DNA of 64,000 nucleotides from Helianthus annuus (taxonomy: Eukaryota > Streptophyta > Magnoliopsida > Asterales > Asteraceae), in assembly GCF_002127325.2 (NCBI RefSeq), contig NC_035436.2, positions 21,794,883-21,858,882 of the forward strand. The letters are read 5' to 3'. A model generated the notes under the pieces. The model was not told the origin of the DNA, did not search any database, and saw only the letters and a list, made by a program, of their open reading frames with translations. How positions within the stretch are numbered: the first letter of the stretch is position 1; each line of letters starts with the position of its first letter. Position numbers and translations under genes: made by a program. Shown piece by piece: positions 36,039-47,392 of the stretch.

Positions 36039-39000
36039 TTATTTAGAGGAAACTGATGGAAAAAGATGCGGATATTTTGCCTTCATTTGGTCTTCACGTT
36101 CCCAAGTAAACTCGGGTCCACGTTTAGATTCCCAACGAACCTTGACCAAAGGAATGCGCTTGCGTTTGAGCCACTTGACTTCACGTTCCACGATTTCTAC
36201 CGATTTCTCAACAAATTTCAGTGTTTTATCAACACGAATTTCATCAAGCGGTATGTGGAGGTTCTCATCGGCTAAACACCTCTTGAGATTGGATACGTGA
36301 AAGGTTGGATGAACATTTCCAAGTTCAGGATTTAACTCAAGTCTGTAGGCTACCTTACCGATTCTTTCGACGATCTTGAATGGTCCAACGTATCTAGGTG
36401 CAAGTTTTCCTTTCTTTCCAAATCTGATCACACCTTTCCAAGGTGAGACCTTAAGTAATACACGATCACCGACTTGAAAATCCAAGGGTTTGCGTTTTAG
36501 GTCCGCGTAATTCTTCTGACGGCTTCTAGCTGTCTGAAGGTTATCACGAACTTTCTTTACCTTTTCTGTTGTCTCCAAAATGAGGGCAGGTCCAGTAAGT
36601 TGAGCCTCGCCAATCTCATTCCAGCAGACTGGTGAACGACATTTTCGACCATAGAGGGCCTCGAAAGGAGCCATGTTGATGCTGGAGTGATAACTGTTGT
36701 TGTAGGAGAATTCAATCAATGGAAGATGTGAATCCCAACTACCACCAAAGTCTATCACACAAGCTCTAAGCATATCCTCCAGTGTCTGGATTGTTCTTTC
36801 AGATTGACCATCCGTTTGCGGATGATAAGCTGTGCTCAGATTAAGTTGAGACCCTATAGCAGATTGCATGGTTCTCCAAAAATGAGAAGTGAAACGAGCA
36901 TCTCTGTCAGAAATGATGCTCAAAGGAACACCATGTCGAGCTACAATTTCATCTACATAGATTTGAGCAAGTTTGTCAGCCGAAAAATCCTCACGGATTG
37001 GTAAGAAATGCGCTGACTTGGTAAGACGATCCACGACTACCCAGATGGCATCGTGACCTTTCTTTGTGCGCGGAAGTTTAGTAATGAGATCCATGGTAAT
37101 GTTTTCCCATTTCCAAACTGGGATCTCTGGTTGCTCCAATAATCCGGAAGGACGCTGATGTTCAGCCTTAACCTTAAGACAAGTAAGGCATTTGGATACG
37201 TATAAGGCAATGTCTTTCTTCATACCAGGCCACCAATACTGAATACGAAGATCCTTATACATCTTATCTGAGCCAGGATGAATGGAATAACGAGACTTAT
37301 GGGCTTCATCCATAAGCAAGGTACGAAGATCATCTTGGCTTGGGACCCACAAACGGTCCATGAAATAGTACGATCCATTGTCTTTCAGTTCAAGAGCAGG
37401 TGTTATGTGATAAGGGAATTCCTTGTCCATTAAACCTTGTGAAACACAAGCTTGTTGAGCCTGAGAAATACGGGCTTGGATATCGGTTTGAATAACAGAT
37501 TGGACACGTACACAATGAAGCTTAATACGTTCCTTGCGACTCAATGCATCGGCTACGACATTCGCCTTACCAGGATGGTAGCGAATCTCGCAGTCGTAGT
37601 CGTTTAGAAGTTCAACCCAACGTCTTTGCCTCATGTTAAGTTCTTTCTGATTGAAGATGTGTTGAAGACTTTTGTGGTCTGTGAAAACCACACATTTTGT
37701 ACCATACAAGTAGTGTCTCCAGATTTTGAGAGCGAAGACAACTGCACCCAACTCAAGATCATGAGTGGTGTAGTTTTTCTCATGTATCTTCAACTGCCTT
37801 GATGCGTATGCTATGACTCTGTTTCTTTGCATCAGGACGCAGCCAAGACCTAATTTAGATGCGTCGCAATAAACGACGAAATCATCGTTGCCCTCAGGCA
37901 ATGTTAGGACAGGCGCGTCGCAAAGCTTTTGTTTCAAAGTCTGAAACGCTTCCTCTTGTTTGACTCCCCAATCAAATGGCTTGTTCTTCTGAGTTAGAGC
38001 AGTTAGAGGAACTGCAATCTTTGAGAAATTTTCTATGAAGCGGCGGTAATAACCCGCTAGACCAAGAAAAGAACGAACTTCAGTAGGGGTAGTAGGTGTA
38101 TCCCAATCCTTAATCGCACTGATCTTGGAGGGATCTACATGAATACCTTGTTTGTTGACAATATGTCCTAAGAATTGAACCTCTTTAAGCCAGAATTCAC
38201 ACTTGGAGAATTTGGCGAAAAGTTGTTCTATCTTTAGGAGTTCCAATGTAAGACGAAGATGTTGCTCATGATCAGCTCGCGTCTTAGAATATATCAAAAT
38301 GTCGTCAATGAAAACGATGATGTACTTATCTAAATAAGGCTTGCAGACCCTATTCATTAAGTCCATGAAAACAGCAGGAGCATTAGTCAAACCGAATGGC
38401 ATGACTGTGAACTCATAATGTCCATAACGAGTACGGAACGCTGTCTTGGGAATGTCTTCTTCATGTACACGAAGCTGATGATATCCAGATCGTAGATCAA
38501 TCTTTGAAAAGTAAGATGCGCCTTGTAATTGATCGAAGAGATCATCAATGCGAGGTAGGGGATATCGATTTTTGATGGTAAGCTTGTTAAGCTCACGATA
38601 ATCGATACACATCCTAAAAGATCCATCCTTCTTCTTTACAAAGAGAACGGGAGCACCCCAAGGTGAAAAGCTAGGACGGATAAAACCTTTGTCGGAGAGC
38701 TCCTGAAGCTGTTTAGATAATTCTTGCATCTCAGGCGGTGCAAGACGGTATGGAGCTCTGGCAATGGGATTTGCACCAGGTACGAGATCAATACGAAACT
38801 CGACTTGGCGTGCTGGAGGTAGACCAGGTAAGTCTTCAGGGAATACTTCGGAATAATCCCGAACGACAGGAATATCTGAAATAGTCTTACCCTTGCCTTT
38901 ATCTGCTGTAACATGTGCTAGGAAAGCCACGTAGTGCTTTCGCAGATACTTCCGTGCTTTAAAACAAGACATAAGTTTGAGACCACCGGCAGGCTTCTCA

Positions 39001-40561
39001 CCACGAACCTGTAGGATCTCGCCTGTCGACAGCGGTATACGAACAATCTTCTCAGAACAAACTATCTCTGCGCGATGTTTAGATAACCAATCCATTCCCA
39101 CAATAACGTCGAAGCTTCCAAGTTGCATTGGCGTGAGGTCGATAGGAAAAATATGGTCGTTAAGGTTCAACTGGCAGTTGCGCAGAACAGAATTTAGAAC
39201 AATGGGTTCACCACTGGCAACCTCTACTGTCAAAGGTTTACCTAGTTTTGTTCTAGACACGCGAAGCATTGTCTCAAAAGACAATGACACAAAGCTCTTG
39301 TCGGCACCCGAATCAAAAAGAACAGATGCTGGCTGATTATTAATAAAGAACGTACCGTTCACCACCTCGTTGTCTGCTTGTGCTTCTTGTGCATTCATGT
39401 TAAAGACTCGCCCTCGAGCCGGTGCCTGATTTTGGTTTGCATTCTGGTTCTGGTTGGCTAGCCTTGGACACCGATTTCTGTAGTGGGTCAGGTCCCCACA
39501 GTTATAACAAGCACCTGGTGGGTAGTTTGGTCGTGCAGCCTGACCCTGTTGCTGAGCAACTTGTTGAGCAGGGTTCTGAACTGTGCGATTCTGAGCAAAC
39601 CGACAAACATCGGCAAGATGACCTGACTTCCCACAGTTTGTACAGAAACGGCACTGATGTTGTGGCTGATGGTGACTGTTGCATTGATTGCACAAAGGTG
39701 CACTCCCTGAATAGGGTTTCTTTGCTGGAGGCTGGTTGGGAGCTGCCTGGTTAGCTTGGGCAGTCACAGCAAAATTTTGGGAAGCCTTACGCTTCCTTGA
39801 CCCCTTTGAGGAACCAGAGTCCTTTCCCTTCTTGTTCTGACCTTTCTTGCTATCTTCCTTGTCAGCCGACTGCTTCTTGCCCTTGTCACCCTTCCTGTGC
39901 AATTTATTCTTTCGAATCTGCGACTCAGTCAGTGTCGCTGATAACTCGATTGCCTGACGGAGTGTGGTAGGGTTGCTACCAGTAAGGATGTCTTGTACTG
40001 AGTCAGGTAGGCCGTCAATGTACCTTTCGATGGCCTTATCGAGTGGGGTAACCATAGTCGGGCAAAGAAGACTCAACTCCTCAAACCTATCCGTATAAGC
40101 CCTGTGCTCGCCACTATCTTGCTTCAGAACATCAAATTCTTTCTCCAACGCTCGTTGCTCATGACGAGGACAAAACTCCCTCATCATAAGAGCTCTCAGT
40201 TCAGCCCACGTCTGTGCTAGAGCAACTTCCGCACCACGGTCTCTCATTACCCCGTTCCACCACGTAAGAGCCCTCTTCTGAAACACACTCGAAGAAAACT
40301 CGACCTTGCGATTGTCAGGACACTGAACATGACGGAAAGGTTCTCGATGCTCTCGAACCACTGAAGAAGCCCAGTTGCTCCTTCAGAACCACTAAACTTG
40401 AGTGGCTTAGCCTGGTTAAAATCCTTGTATTTGCATGTACCATTGTTGTTGTTGGCCTGGTTCCATTGAGCAAAGAGATTCGGAAATTGAGCAGCCATCT
40501 GCTGCGCAATAATCTCCGCCAGCTCGGCAGTAGCTATCTGGTTGTCGCGTCGAGGAGGCAT
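36039..40561 (-). pseudogene. gag-pol polyprotein of element B (one frameshift, otherwise intact)
   Basis: One polyprotein giving capsid, protease, reverse transcriptase, RNase H and integrase. It starts at ATG 40561 (MPPRRDNQ). After about 72 codons the frame shifts by one base near 40343, then 1440 codons are open. In that long frame: zinc knuckles [14 protein letters not shown] (240) and [14 protein letters not shown] (285); protease [12 protein letters not shown] (349); RT with [10 protein letters not shown] and [10 protein letters not shown] (683-692, catalytic FIDD); RNase H DASKLGLG (833); integrase CLTCLK (1058) and the D,D-35-E triad at Asp1091, Asp1152, Glu1188. The C-terminal [21 protein letters not shown] is chromodomain-like, which marks chromoviruses that target heterochromatin. 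Without the frameshift this would be an autonomous copy. A programmed shift is unlikely, because element A reads through the same place in one frame. Confidence 0.93.
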
Positions 40562-40916
40562 TCTAGAAGAGAAAAACATGAAATGAAACGAGTGAGATGA
40601 TTGGATGAAGAGAATGAGATGAAGCAAAAGCAATCAAAAGCAAAGATGGCGGTTATGCATCGCAAAGCAAATAAGCGACATGAAATGTCTAGTCAAAGTA
40701 AATGGGTCAGGATTAGTGTATCGCGAAGACATGCTCGCCTATAAGTGAACGCTCACCCCAAGAGTTCCCAGGTAAGAGTGACTGGTCCGATTATGTGGAT
40801 TTGTACGAACACTCTAGCCTTAGACAGAAAACCCAGGGTACAGGCATTCACTCTTCTAGTTCGCACGTGTTCACACTATTAACCCAAAACTTTGACGGGG
40901 TTTTTGAAATCCAAAG

Positions 40917-41003
40917 AGGTTCAAAACCATATAACAGAGGGTTCAAAACCTTATAACAGAGGGTTCAAAACCTTATAACAGAGGGTTCAAAACCTAGTAA
41001 TCA
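40917..41003. repeat. 22-bp tandem repeat in the leader of element B
   Basis: Four units of GGGTTCAAAACCTTATAACA plus two bases, between the PBS and gag. Element A has no such array at this place. Confidence 0.8.
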
Positions 41004-41190
41004 ATCATCCTAGAACAGATGATTAATTTTCAAAGCGGATTCGGAACCGAAGTTCCCGTTGTGGTTATCACCTAAGGATAGGTGATGTGCATGTTTTAAA
41101 CTCTAAACACAAGATAACTTGTGTTAGGGTCCTAGAAAGTTATAGTCTAGGTCAAAGCATTACTAATAACCTAATTCCCTATAACCAATG

Positions 41191-41202
41191 GCTCTGATAC
41201 CA
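41191..41202 (-). other. Primer binding site of element B (tRNA-iMet)
   Basis: TGGTATCAGAGC on the minus strand, 7 nt inside the 5' LTR. Confidence 0.9.
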
Positions 41203-41209
41203 ACTCTTC

Positions 41210-44200
41210 TGTCACACCCCGGCCGCGTATAACATGCAACCGCGGCGGAAACGCCGGGGAGTGTTGTGGACAGAATTAAATTGTTTCATGACCATGGCAT
41301 ACAAGTTGTATTTTATTTATAAACAAAGGTGTTACATTGTCTTGGAAAGAGAGTACGGATATTCAAAACATAATTAAGCTAGTTCAAACTTCATTTTTAG
41401 GCTCTAAGGCACAGGTCCGCCCTAGAATCATGATCATCGTCCTATGGAATAGCTCCTGAAAACACATGTGAAAGTAGGTACGTCAGCATAAAAATGCCTG
41501 TGAGATACATAGGTTTTGTGAAAATGGGATTCATGACTTGAGTTTTAAAGAATGTTTAATAACAGTCAGTCATGAACCCTGTAATTTGTCTTGCTTTGTA
41601 AACCATTTGAAAAACGATAACATCAAACGATATGTATAGGTAAGTGCAAGGTTAAACGAATAACCAAGTAAAATGAGTTGAATAAGTTGTTTGTGAAAAT
41701 AATGTCTTGTGAAGAATAAGTTATTTATGTAAAATGTAATGTGTCTAAACTGAAATGACTTAGATAACGCCACGATATGTAATATTATACAAACATTTAT
41801 ATATAGGAAGTACCAGCGGCGTATCCACCATGTTTGTATCATATTACATACGCCACGTTACTTAAATCATTTACCCAAACCAATCCACCATGTAAATTGT
41901 TCATGTGTAAACCAAATGTCAAGTGTTATTGTGTAAACCATGTCAAATGTTTATGTTCACATGTAAACCACCAATGTGTATGTCAATGTCAACGTGTTTA
42001 TGTTCAATGTAAATCATGTAATGTGTATCCCAAAATGAATCATATATGGTAAGCGAAATGTATCAACTTAAACCATATGTAAACTGCACAAAACAAGTCG
42101 TTGAAGTAACACGTGGTTTAAATCAACGTTATGTTCTGTGGAAAAATGCATGCTCTATTGATATTAACATTTATGCGGTATTGTAAACTATGCATACATC
42201 CAAGCCTTGAGACTGCGGCGATAAACCTTTAAACAAATTAAAGGTTTATCTAAGTTATGTATATCGAATTCGGTCATTCCTTCCAGTCCTATCAAACCCA
42301 GGACTTCAGGAATGGGAGTTGTCAATTCCTATGGTACCACTACCTACTAACGAACGGCGTAGCTAATGTTAATGAATGTATTGTCCCATGTTAAACAAAC
42401 CAAATGTCATAACAAAATGAAGGCATGTGCCCATATGCTGAGTAAACATATGCAGCAGAAATGTTCATGTAAATCAATGTGTCCATATGCTGAGTAAACA
42501 TATGCAACAGAAAATGTAATGTAAATCAATGTACTAAGTACGCACACAATGGGCATACATAGCATAAAATGTAATGAAATCGTGTACTATAATGTACTAA
42601 CAACATAGCAGGCATATGATGTGAAAATATGGAAAGCATGAATGTAACAGATAGGCACATGTGTTTCACCCCAAAACAGTTTGGAAAACAGTAAAAGATG
42701 GGGTTCTATGTACTCACCTGAGATTGCTTTGAGTTCCTTGTATAATAACCAGATAATGCTAAAGATCACGGAATATCAACGGCACCTAATAGGTAGCTTA
42801 TGTTAATATACCGGACCAAATCGGAAGGATCGGACAGTACGCGGGTTCGAAAACCAAACGAGTATGGAGACTCGTGTAATATGGTTTAACAAAGCCTACA
42901 TACTAAAATGAAACTTAACCTAAGTGCTTACGGTCCATCACGACCCGTTTAGGTAGCTTTTGCCACCTTACGCGTCGTTCGCGTAGAACGCGTCTGGAAC
43001 GCCTAACATCGTGACCACAAGGTATAACCTCGGAAGGTTATAGCTATGGTCACCTAATGTGTTTGGTCAGGTCCTAATGACCGACAAAATGGGTTGGGTT
43101 CGAAAGCATAAGTGATGGTTTAGATCGCTTACCTTACGACCCTATATAAGCACTAAACTAAAAGTGACGAGCTAAGCATGTTAGAACATGCTTAACTAAG
43201 TTTGAAAACAGGTTTGACATCAAAACAAACGGCTTTGATGTTCACGAGTAGTTTGGTTACAAAATATGCAAGAATGCACATTTTGGCCGAAACTACGACT
43301 CGTCACTGAGCCTAGATAACGTGGTGATCAGTAGGTATGGTCACTATGGACCATAACCATCGTGATCACGCTCACGTTATGAAGTTCCATGAACTTCGCA
43401 TCGACCATAAGCTGGTCAATGCAGAAAGTCAACAAAACGTTGACTTTCGGACTCGAAAAGCGAATAAAAGAGCGAAAGAAGACTTACGGAGGGTCCCCGA
43501 GTGCAAATCTAGATCAAACAGCTCAGGTATGAAACAATGGTTTCAACTTAGAGCTTTAGGATCTGATTTTGTGATTTTTACACTAAAGGGGGGGGGGTAT
43601 TTATAGGAAAAGTGGAACCGTTAGGATCGTTTTATCGAATATCGAGCCTTGATCACGTGCGTACATGTGTCCAGTGGATAAGTTCAGTGAACTTGACTCT
43701 TGGCTCTTCATTGGGTGAAAAGGCATTGCCCCTTGATCGAACGAAAGGCCAGATTCTGCATTAAATGCAAAATCTTTCTGTCAGACATCCCCACGCGGCC
43801 CGCCTCACATTTGGGCAAAACTCACGCGGGCCGCCTGGCCCTCTCTGATCTGCACCACTTGCAGAATTTACACATTTGGTCCCTGTTGCGTGTTTAAGCT
43901 ATTTCCAGCCCTTCTAAGACCTGTAAAGCCATCTTTAAGGCCCTAAAATGATGCCTAAACATTGTGGACATGAAACATGCCCAAAAATATGTCGGATGTC
44001 GGTTCGTTTGGCCGTACGATTGCGATGTTTGCTTAATTACGACGGAATGCGCATAAGCGTGAAAGACGATCCAAATGACGCGACGAATGGATTTTTCTCA
44101 TGCCAAACACTAAGGCATAATATAAGGATGCTTACATAAATTTTTGGATGTCCGGATGTATTCAGAACGTAAGTTATGCGCGAAAGCGCAAACTTAGGCA

Positions 44201-44681
44201 CTTTTTGACACTTTTAGTCCCTGAATGATCCAAAAGTTTGTTTTAGCAAACCAAACCTCTCAAAGCCTATTTCTAAGCTATGTAAAGGATATTTATGGTA
44301 TGTTTAACTTATGGACATGTTCCGGAATGTTCTTTACAGTTCAAATTGGCATACTTTCGCAGTTTGTCAAGTTTAGTCCCTGTAAGCGAATTAACTTGTT
44401 TTTGCTATACCAAAGCCTTCAAAACTTATTTCTAAGTTATGTAAAGGTTATTTAAGGTACGTTGAGTATATGTTGATGTTCCGGAGTATTTGTCGCATTA
44501 AACTGAGTACGTTTACGCACTAGTTAGCGTATAACTCTCCAGAAAGCGATGTAGAGTTTGGAATTGAATAAAAGTCAAAACACGAAAAATGTAAAACACA
44601 ATGAAACAAACATTTGGATCAAATTACATTATTTTATTGATAATTGAACTGTTTACAATGATTACAAGCACAATTGTTACA
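41210..44681 (-). repeat. 5' LTR of element B
   Basis: 3472 bp. It differs from the 3' LTR at about ten bases plus a 3-base longer G run. All short ORFs in it recur in the partner and have no protein support. Confidence 0.95.
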
Positions 44682-44750
44682 ATTAGCGGTTCCAATAGAG
44701 TTTTGTGTAAGGCTTGTTATTAGGACTTGCAAGATTCAATGTTTTAGCAT

Positions 44751-44787
44751 CCCCCAACTCTAAAATTACACATTGTCCTCAATGTGT
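44751..44787 (-). other. Second hairpin plus G-run module inside the LARD
   Basis: Element sense: an 8-bp perfect stem (ACACATTG / CAATGTGT, loop AGGA) followed by a GTTGGGGG run. Same layout and loop as at 30856-30895 but a different stem sequence. Confidence 0.65.
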
Positions 44788-44869
44788 CCCAAAAATAAGT
44801 CTTTTAGGTTGATTGAATGTGTAAAGTGGTGTTAAAAGCAAAATTTTATGTTACTGGCATCCTGGACAC

Positions 44870-45060
44870 GGCCTCGTGGGGACCCGGCACAGCCCCGTGT
44901 TCAGGTGCCAACGAAAAAAATTAAAGAAAGAAACAGAAGCCTGGACACGGGGCGTGTTGAGTGAACAAGGCCCGTGTCCAGTTACCTGAACTTGGCAATT
45001 TTCTGCAGAGTGTGCAGCACGGGGCTGTGTTGGGCGGACACGGCCCGTGCTGAGCTTACT
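44870..45060. repeat. CACGGCCCCGTG-type inverted repeats inside the LARD
   Basis: Dispersed GC units at about 44870-44912, 44940-44960 and 45015-45054. Further copies at 45863-45902, 46262-46303, 46370-46405, 47147-47187 and 47226-47263, some read through by the LARD ORF. Confidence 0.75.
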
Positions 45061-45372
45061 GTAATGAAGAAATTATTGTCGGATGGCCCTGTTTCCGTGC
45101 ATGGGGCTATGTTTCTCGTTTCCCTTGTTATCCTTTACCATCACGAGTGTGTTTTACAACATCATACAAACCTTAAAACCATCATTTCATTAAAAACCGT
45201 CAGAGAGAGAATTACATAGTCCTAAAATGCTAGTAATTAGATAAGTAAGCACAAGAAGCTTAAACCAAGGAGTTCTAGCCTACAAGTTATTCTATTTAGC
45301 AAAATTTCCGAGAAGGTAGTAGTCTCGGTTGGATGTGGCTTCATAGAACTCCTTCCTCCGGGTATGGATTCC

Positions 45373-45816
45373 TCATATGTCGGCGAGCCACTCCTCTATC
45401 TCCCTTGGGAGGAGGAAGGAGGGCTCGTTGGCGTTGGTTTGAGGAGGTGCAACTTCCACCTGGACTTCTTGTAGATTTTCAAGAGGAGGCTCCACTGGAA
45501 TGTCACCCCATCCGGTAGGGTTGTTGACTCCAAGTGCTAGGTTCCAATCCTCTTGAGGGAGGACGGGTTCCATAGGAGGTGTCACAAGAATATTTAACCT
45601 CTGGTGCAAGAGGTTAATCTCTTGAAAACTATTTTCCAGCCTCACCGTAAGATAATTTATACGATCTATTACGACCTCCTCTACCAAAGTCATTTCATCG
45701 AGAGCTTCCCGTAGTGCCATCACGTAGTGTACAAGGGTAGCTTCAATGGAAGGCCTTCTTCCACTTCTACTGTTTCTTGAATGCACTGACGATGTTCCAC
45801 TGTTTTCGCTTGACAT
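45373..45816 (-). CDS. LARD ORF2, 147 residues, coiled-coil protein of unknown function
   Basis: It starts at ATG 45816 (MSSENSGTSSVHSRNS) with a Ser/Arg-rich head. Residues about 25-75 (ALREALDEMTLVEEVV and following) are a heptad-like helix suited to coiled-coil pairing. The tail is acidic and Pro-rich. No enzyme motif and no zinc knuckle. It lies downstream of ORF1 in the same direction. I suspect a Gag-like or regulatory protein kept by this family, but there is no direct evidence. Confidence 0.5.
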   Translation of the reverse strand: MSSENSGTSSVHSRNSRSGRRPSIEATLVHYVMALREALDEMTLVEEVVIDRINYLTVRLENSFQEINLLHQRLNILVTPPMEPVLPQEDWNLALGVNNPTGWGDIPVEPPLENLQEVQVEVAPPQTNANEPSFLLPREIEEWLADI

Positions 45817-46415
45817 TCTACGAAAATAAATCGAAAACAGCTTATTTTAATGAAACATTACCTTGGACACGGCCCCGTGCTCAATGAGCACGGCCCCATG
45901 TTCACCTTTCTGCAGAATTTTGAAACAAGGAATCTTGAAGTTTTAAGTTATTTGTGTAACTTATGAAGCCTTTTTGAACAGTAGTAACTTAAAACAATGT
46001 TATACAACTTATTTTTAACAAGATTTTTTGAACAAAATTTAATAATCCTTGCCATAAAGCTTGAAATCTCAAACTTTAATGGAGCTTTTTGGAGAAAGAT
46101 GAAGAAGAAGGAAATGGATAAAAGAGGAAAGGACAAGATGGTTGTTGGAACCTTCTTTTAGAACATACTTAGGATGGTAGGAGAGAAGATCCCTTCAAAT
46201 CTCTGTCCCTGGATGGTCCAAATGTGCAGGATTCTTGGCTGCATTTATAGAAAACGACAGCATGCTGGACACGGCCCCGTGTCGGCTGGACACGACCCCG
46301 TGTAAAGACAGGGTCCTGACACAGTTTGTTCGTATTCTGACATAGGGTCAGAAAGGAATCTTTTGGTGGACACGGGGGCGTGTTAGCTGGGCACGGCCCA
46401 GTGTCGAAAGGCTGA

Positions 46416-47255
46416 TTATGATGTTTGTCTAATTTCAAGGAACTTATCCGGATCGGGCGGTTCCTTACTGGATGGAACAACCCCAAAGTGCCTAAGATAC
46501 CTTAATTGATCTAGGTTAAGACGAGAACGCAAGAGGTTGTCGGTGAGGGTGATTCCTATGCTAAATGTAGGTGGACAAGTCCAACCCTCTCCCGGGCTCT
46601 CGTTAAAGAAGGTGTATGGCGAATCGCTCAGGTCTATGTATGCATCGAACGAAGTCGATGGGGAGTCCTTCACGGCATAATCGGCACAGGGACGACTATC
46701 GTCCAAGTCTTCGCTAGAGTTGAATGTATTATTGGGAGCAACGAGGTTGTTTGAATGCGGTCCCAACACTTCTTCTTGGTAATCGTCTTGAGATGAATTA
46801 AGGAAATCCATCTTAAGTTCTTTTAACCAATTAAGAACTAGATCTTCTGGTTGAAATAGTTCATCAAGAAGCATTTCTCCTAGAATATCCGGTTGGGCGC
46901 CTTCGAGGGAGAGATAAGGATTATTTTTACTTTCGCCCCTCTTAAGGATACAGGCAAACAATAGGTCTATATAGTGGGGCTTATAATTTAGAAAATAACA
47001 TTCTATTTCTTTATGACCGCCTCCACATAATTGACACCACGTACCATAAGAGTGCCGAAAGTAAAAAAGACAATTATCAATCATTTTTGTGTCAGAAATT
47101 ACCAACCGTCGGGATCTTACGGTTCTGTTTTCAGTAACTGAATCTTGGGCACGGGGGCGTGTTGAGTGGCACGGCCCCTTGTTCAGCTTACTGTCTGACT
47201 TAAAACAAGATTGCCACTTCCTATGATTGGGCACGAGGGCGTGTTCAGCAGGCAT
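46416..47255 (-). CDS. LARD ORF1, up to 279 residues, zinc-knuckle-like motif
   Basis: Open from ATG 47255. The first 57 codons run through the GC inverted repeats, so the ATG at 47084 (MIDNCLFYF) is the more likely start. Near it CQLCGGGHKEIEC has C-X2-C-X3-H-X4-C spacing, close to a CCHC knuckle but one residue short. The rest is acidic, rich in Asp/Ser/Leu. It is the first ORF after the PBS, where gag would be expected. I do not recognise a capsid domain. Confidence 0.5.
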   Translation of the reverse strand: MPAEHALVPNHRKWQSCFKSDSKLNKGPCHSTRPRAQDSVTENRTVRSRRLVISDTKMIDNCLFYFRHSYGTWCQLCGGGHKEIECYFLNYKPHYIDLLFACILKRGESKNNPYLSLEGAQPDILGEMLLDELFQPEDLVLNWLKELKMDFLNSSQDDYQEEVLGPHSNNLVAPNNTFNSSEDLDDSRPCADYAVKDSPSTSFDAYIDLSDSPYTFFNESPGEGWTCPPTFSIGITLTDNLLRSRLNLDQLRYLRHFGVVPSSKEPPDPDKFLEIRQTS

Positions 47256-47368
47256 GGCCCGTGCTGAGTTCTGCAGAAGCTGAAAAATTAAGAAAATCCT
47301 AAAAAATAAAAAGAAAAATAAAAAAAATGATTAGGCCGTTGATTCCTAACTTTCTTAAAATCCTTGTG

Positions 47369-47386
47369 TCCCCGACAACGGCGCCA
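47369..47386 (-). other. Primer binding site of the LARD
   Basis: TGGCGCCGTTGTCGGGGA on the minus strand, 6 nt inside the 5' LTR; the TGGCGCCGTTG... type is standard for Athila/Tat elements. Confidence 0.85.
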
Positions 47387-47392
47387 AAAACT

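Larger units (their letters stand above)
32536..44681 (-). mobile_element. Element B: young, nearly intact Tekay/Del-type chromovirus (12.1 kb)
   Basis: LTRs of 3469 and 3472 bp, exact TSD ATTAG (32531-32535 and 44682-44686), iMet PBS, polypurine tract and an almost full gag-pol ending in a chromodomain-like region. I counted about ten substitutions and one G-run length change between the LTRs (99.7% identical), so the insertion is around 0.1 million years old at the rice rate. A single frameshift near the start of gag is the only coding lesion I found. It sits inside the LARD. Confidence 0.95.

Noticed and set aside
40247..40633. Separate 128-codon protein upstream of element B pol
   Set aside because: Its residues 25-97 are the Gag N-terminus in frame before the one-base shift; the remainder is out-of-frame reading.
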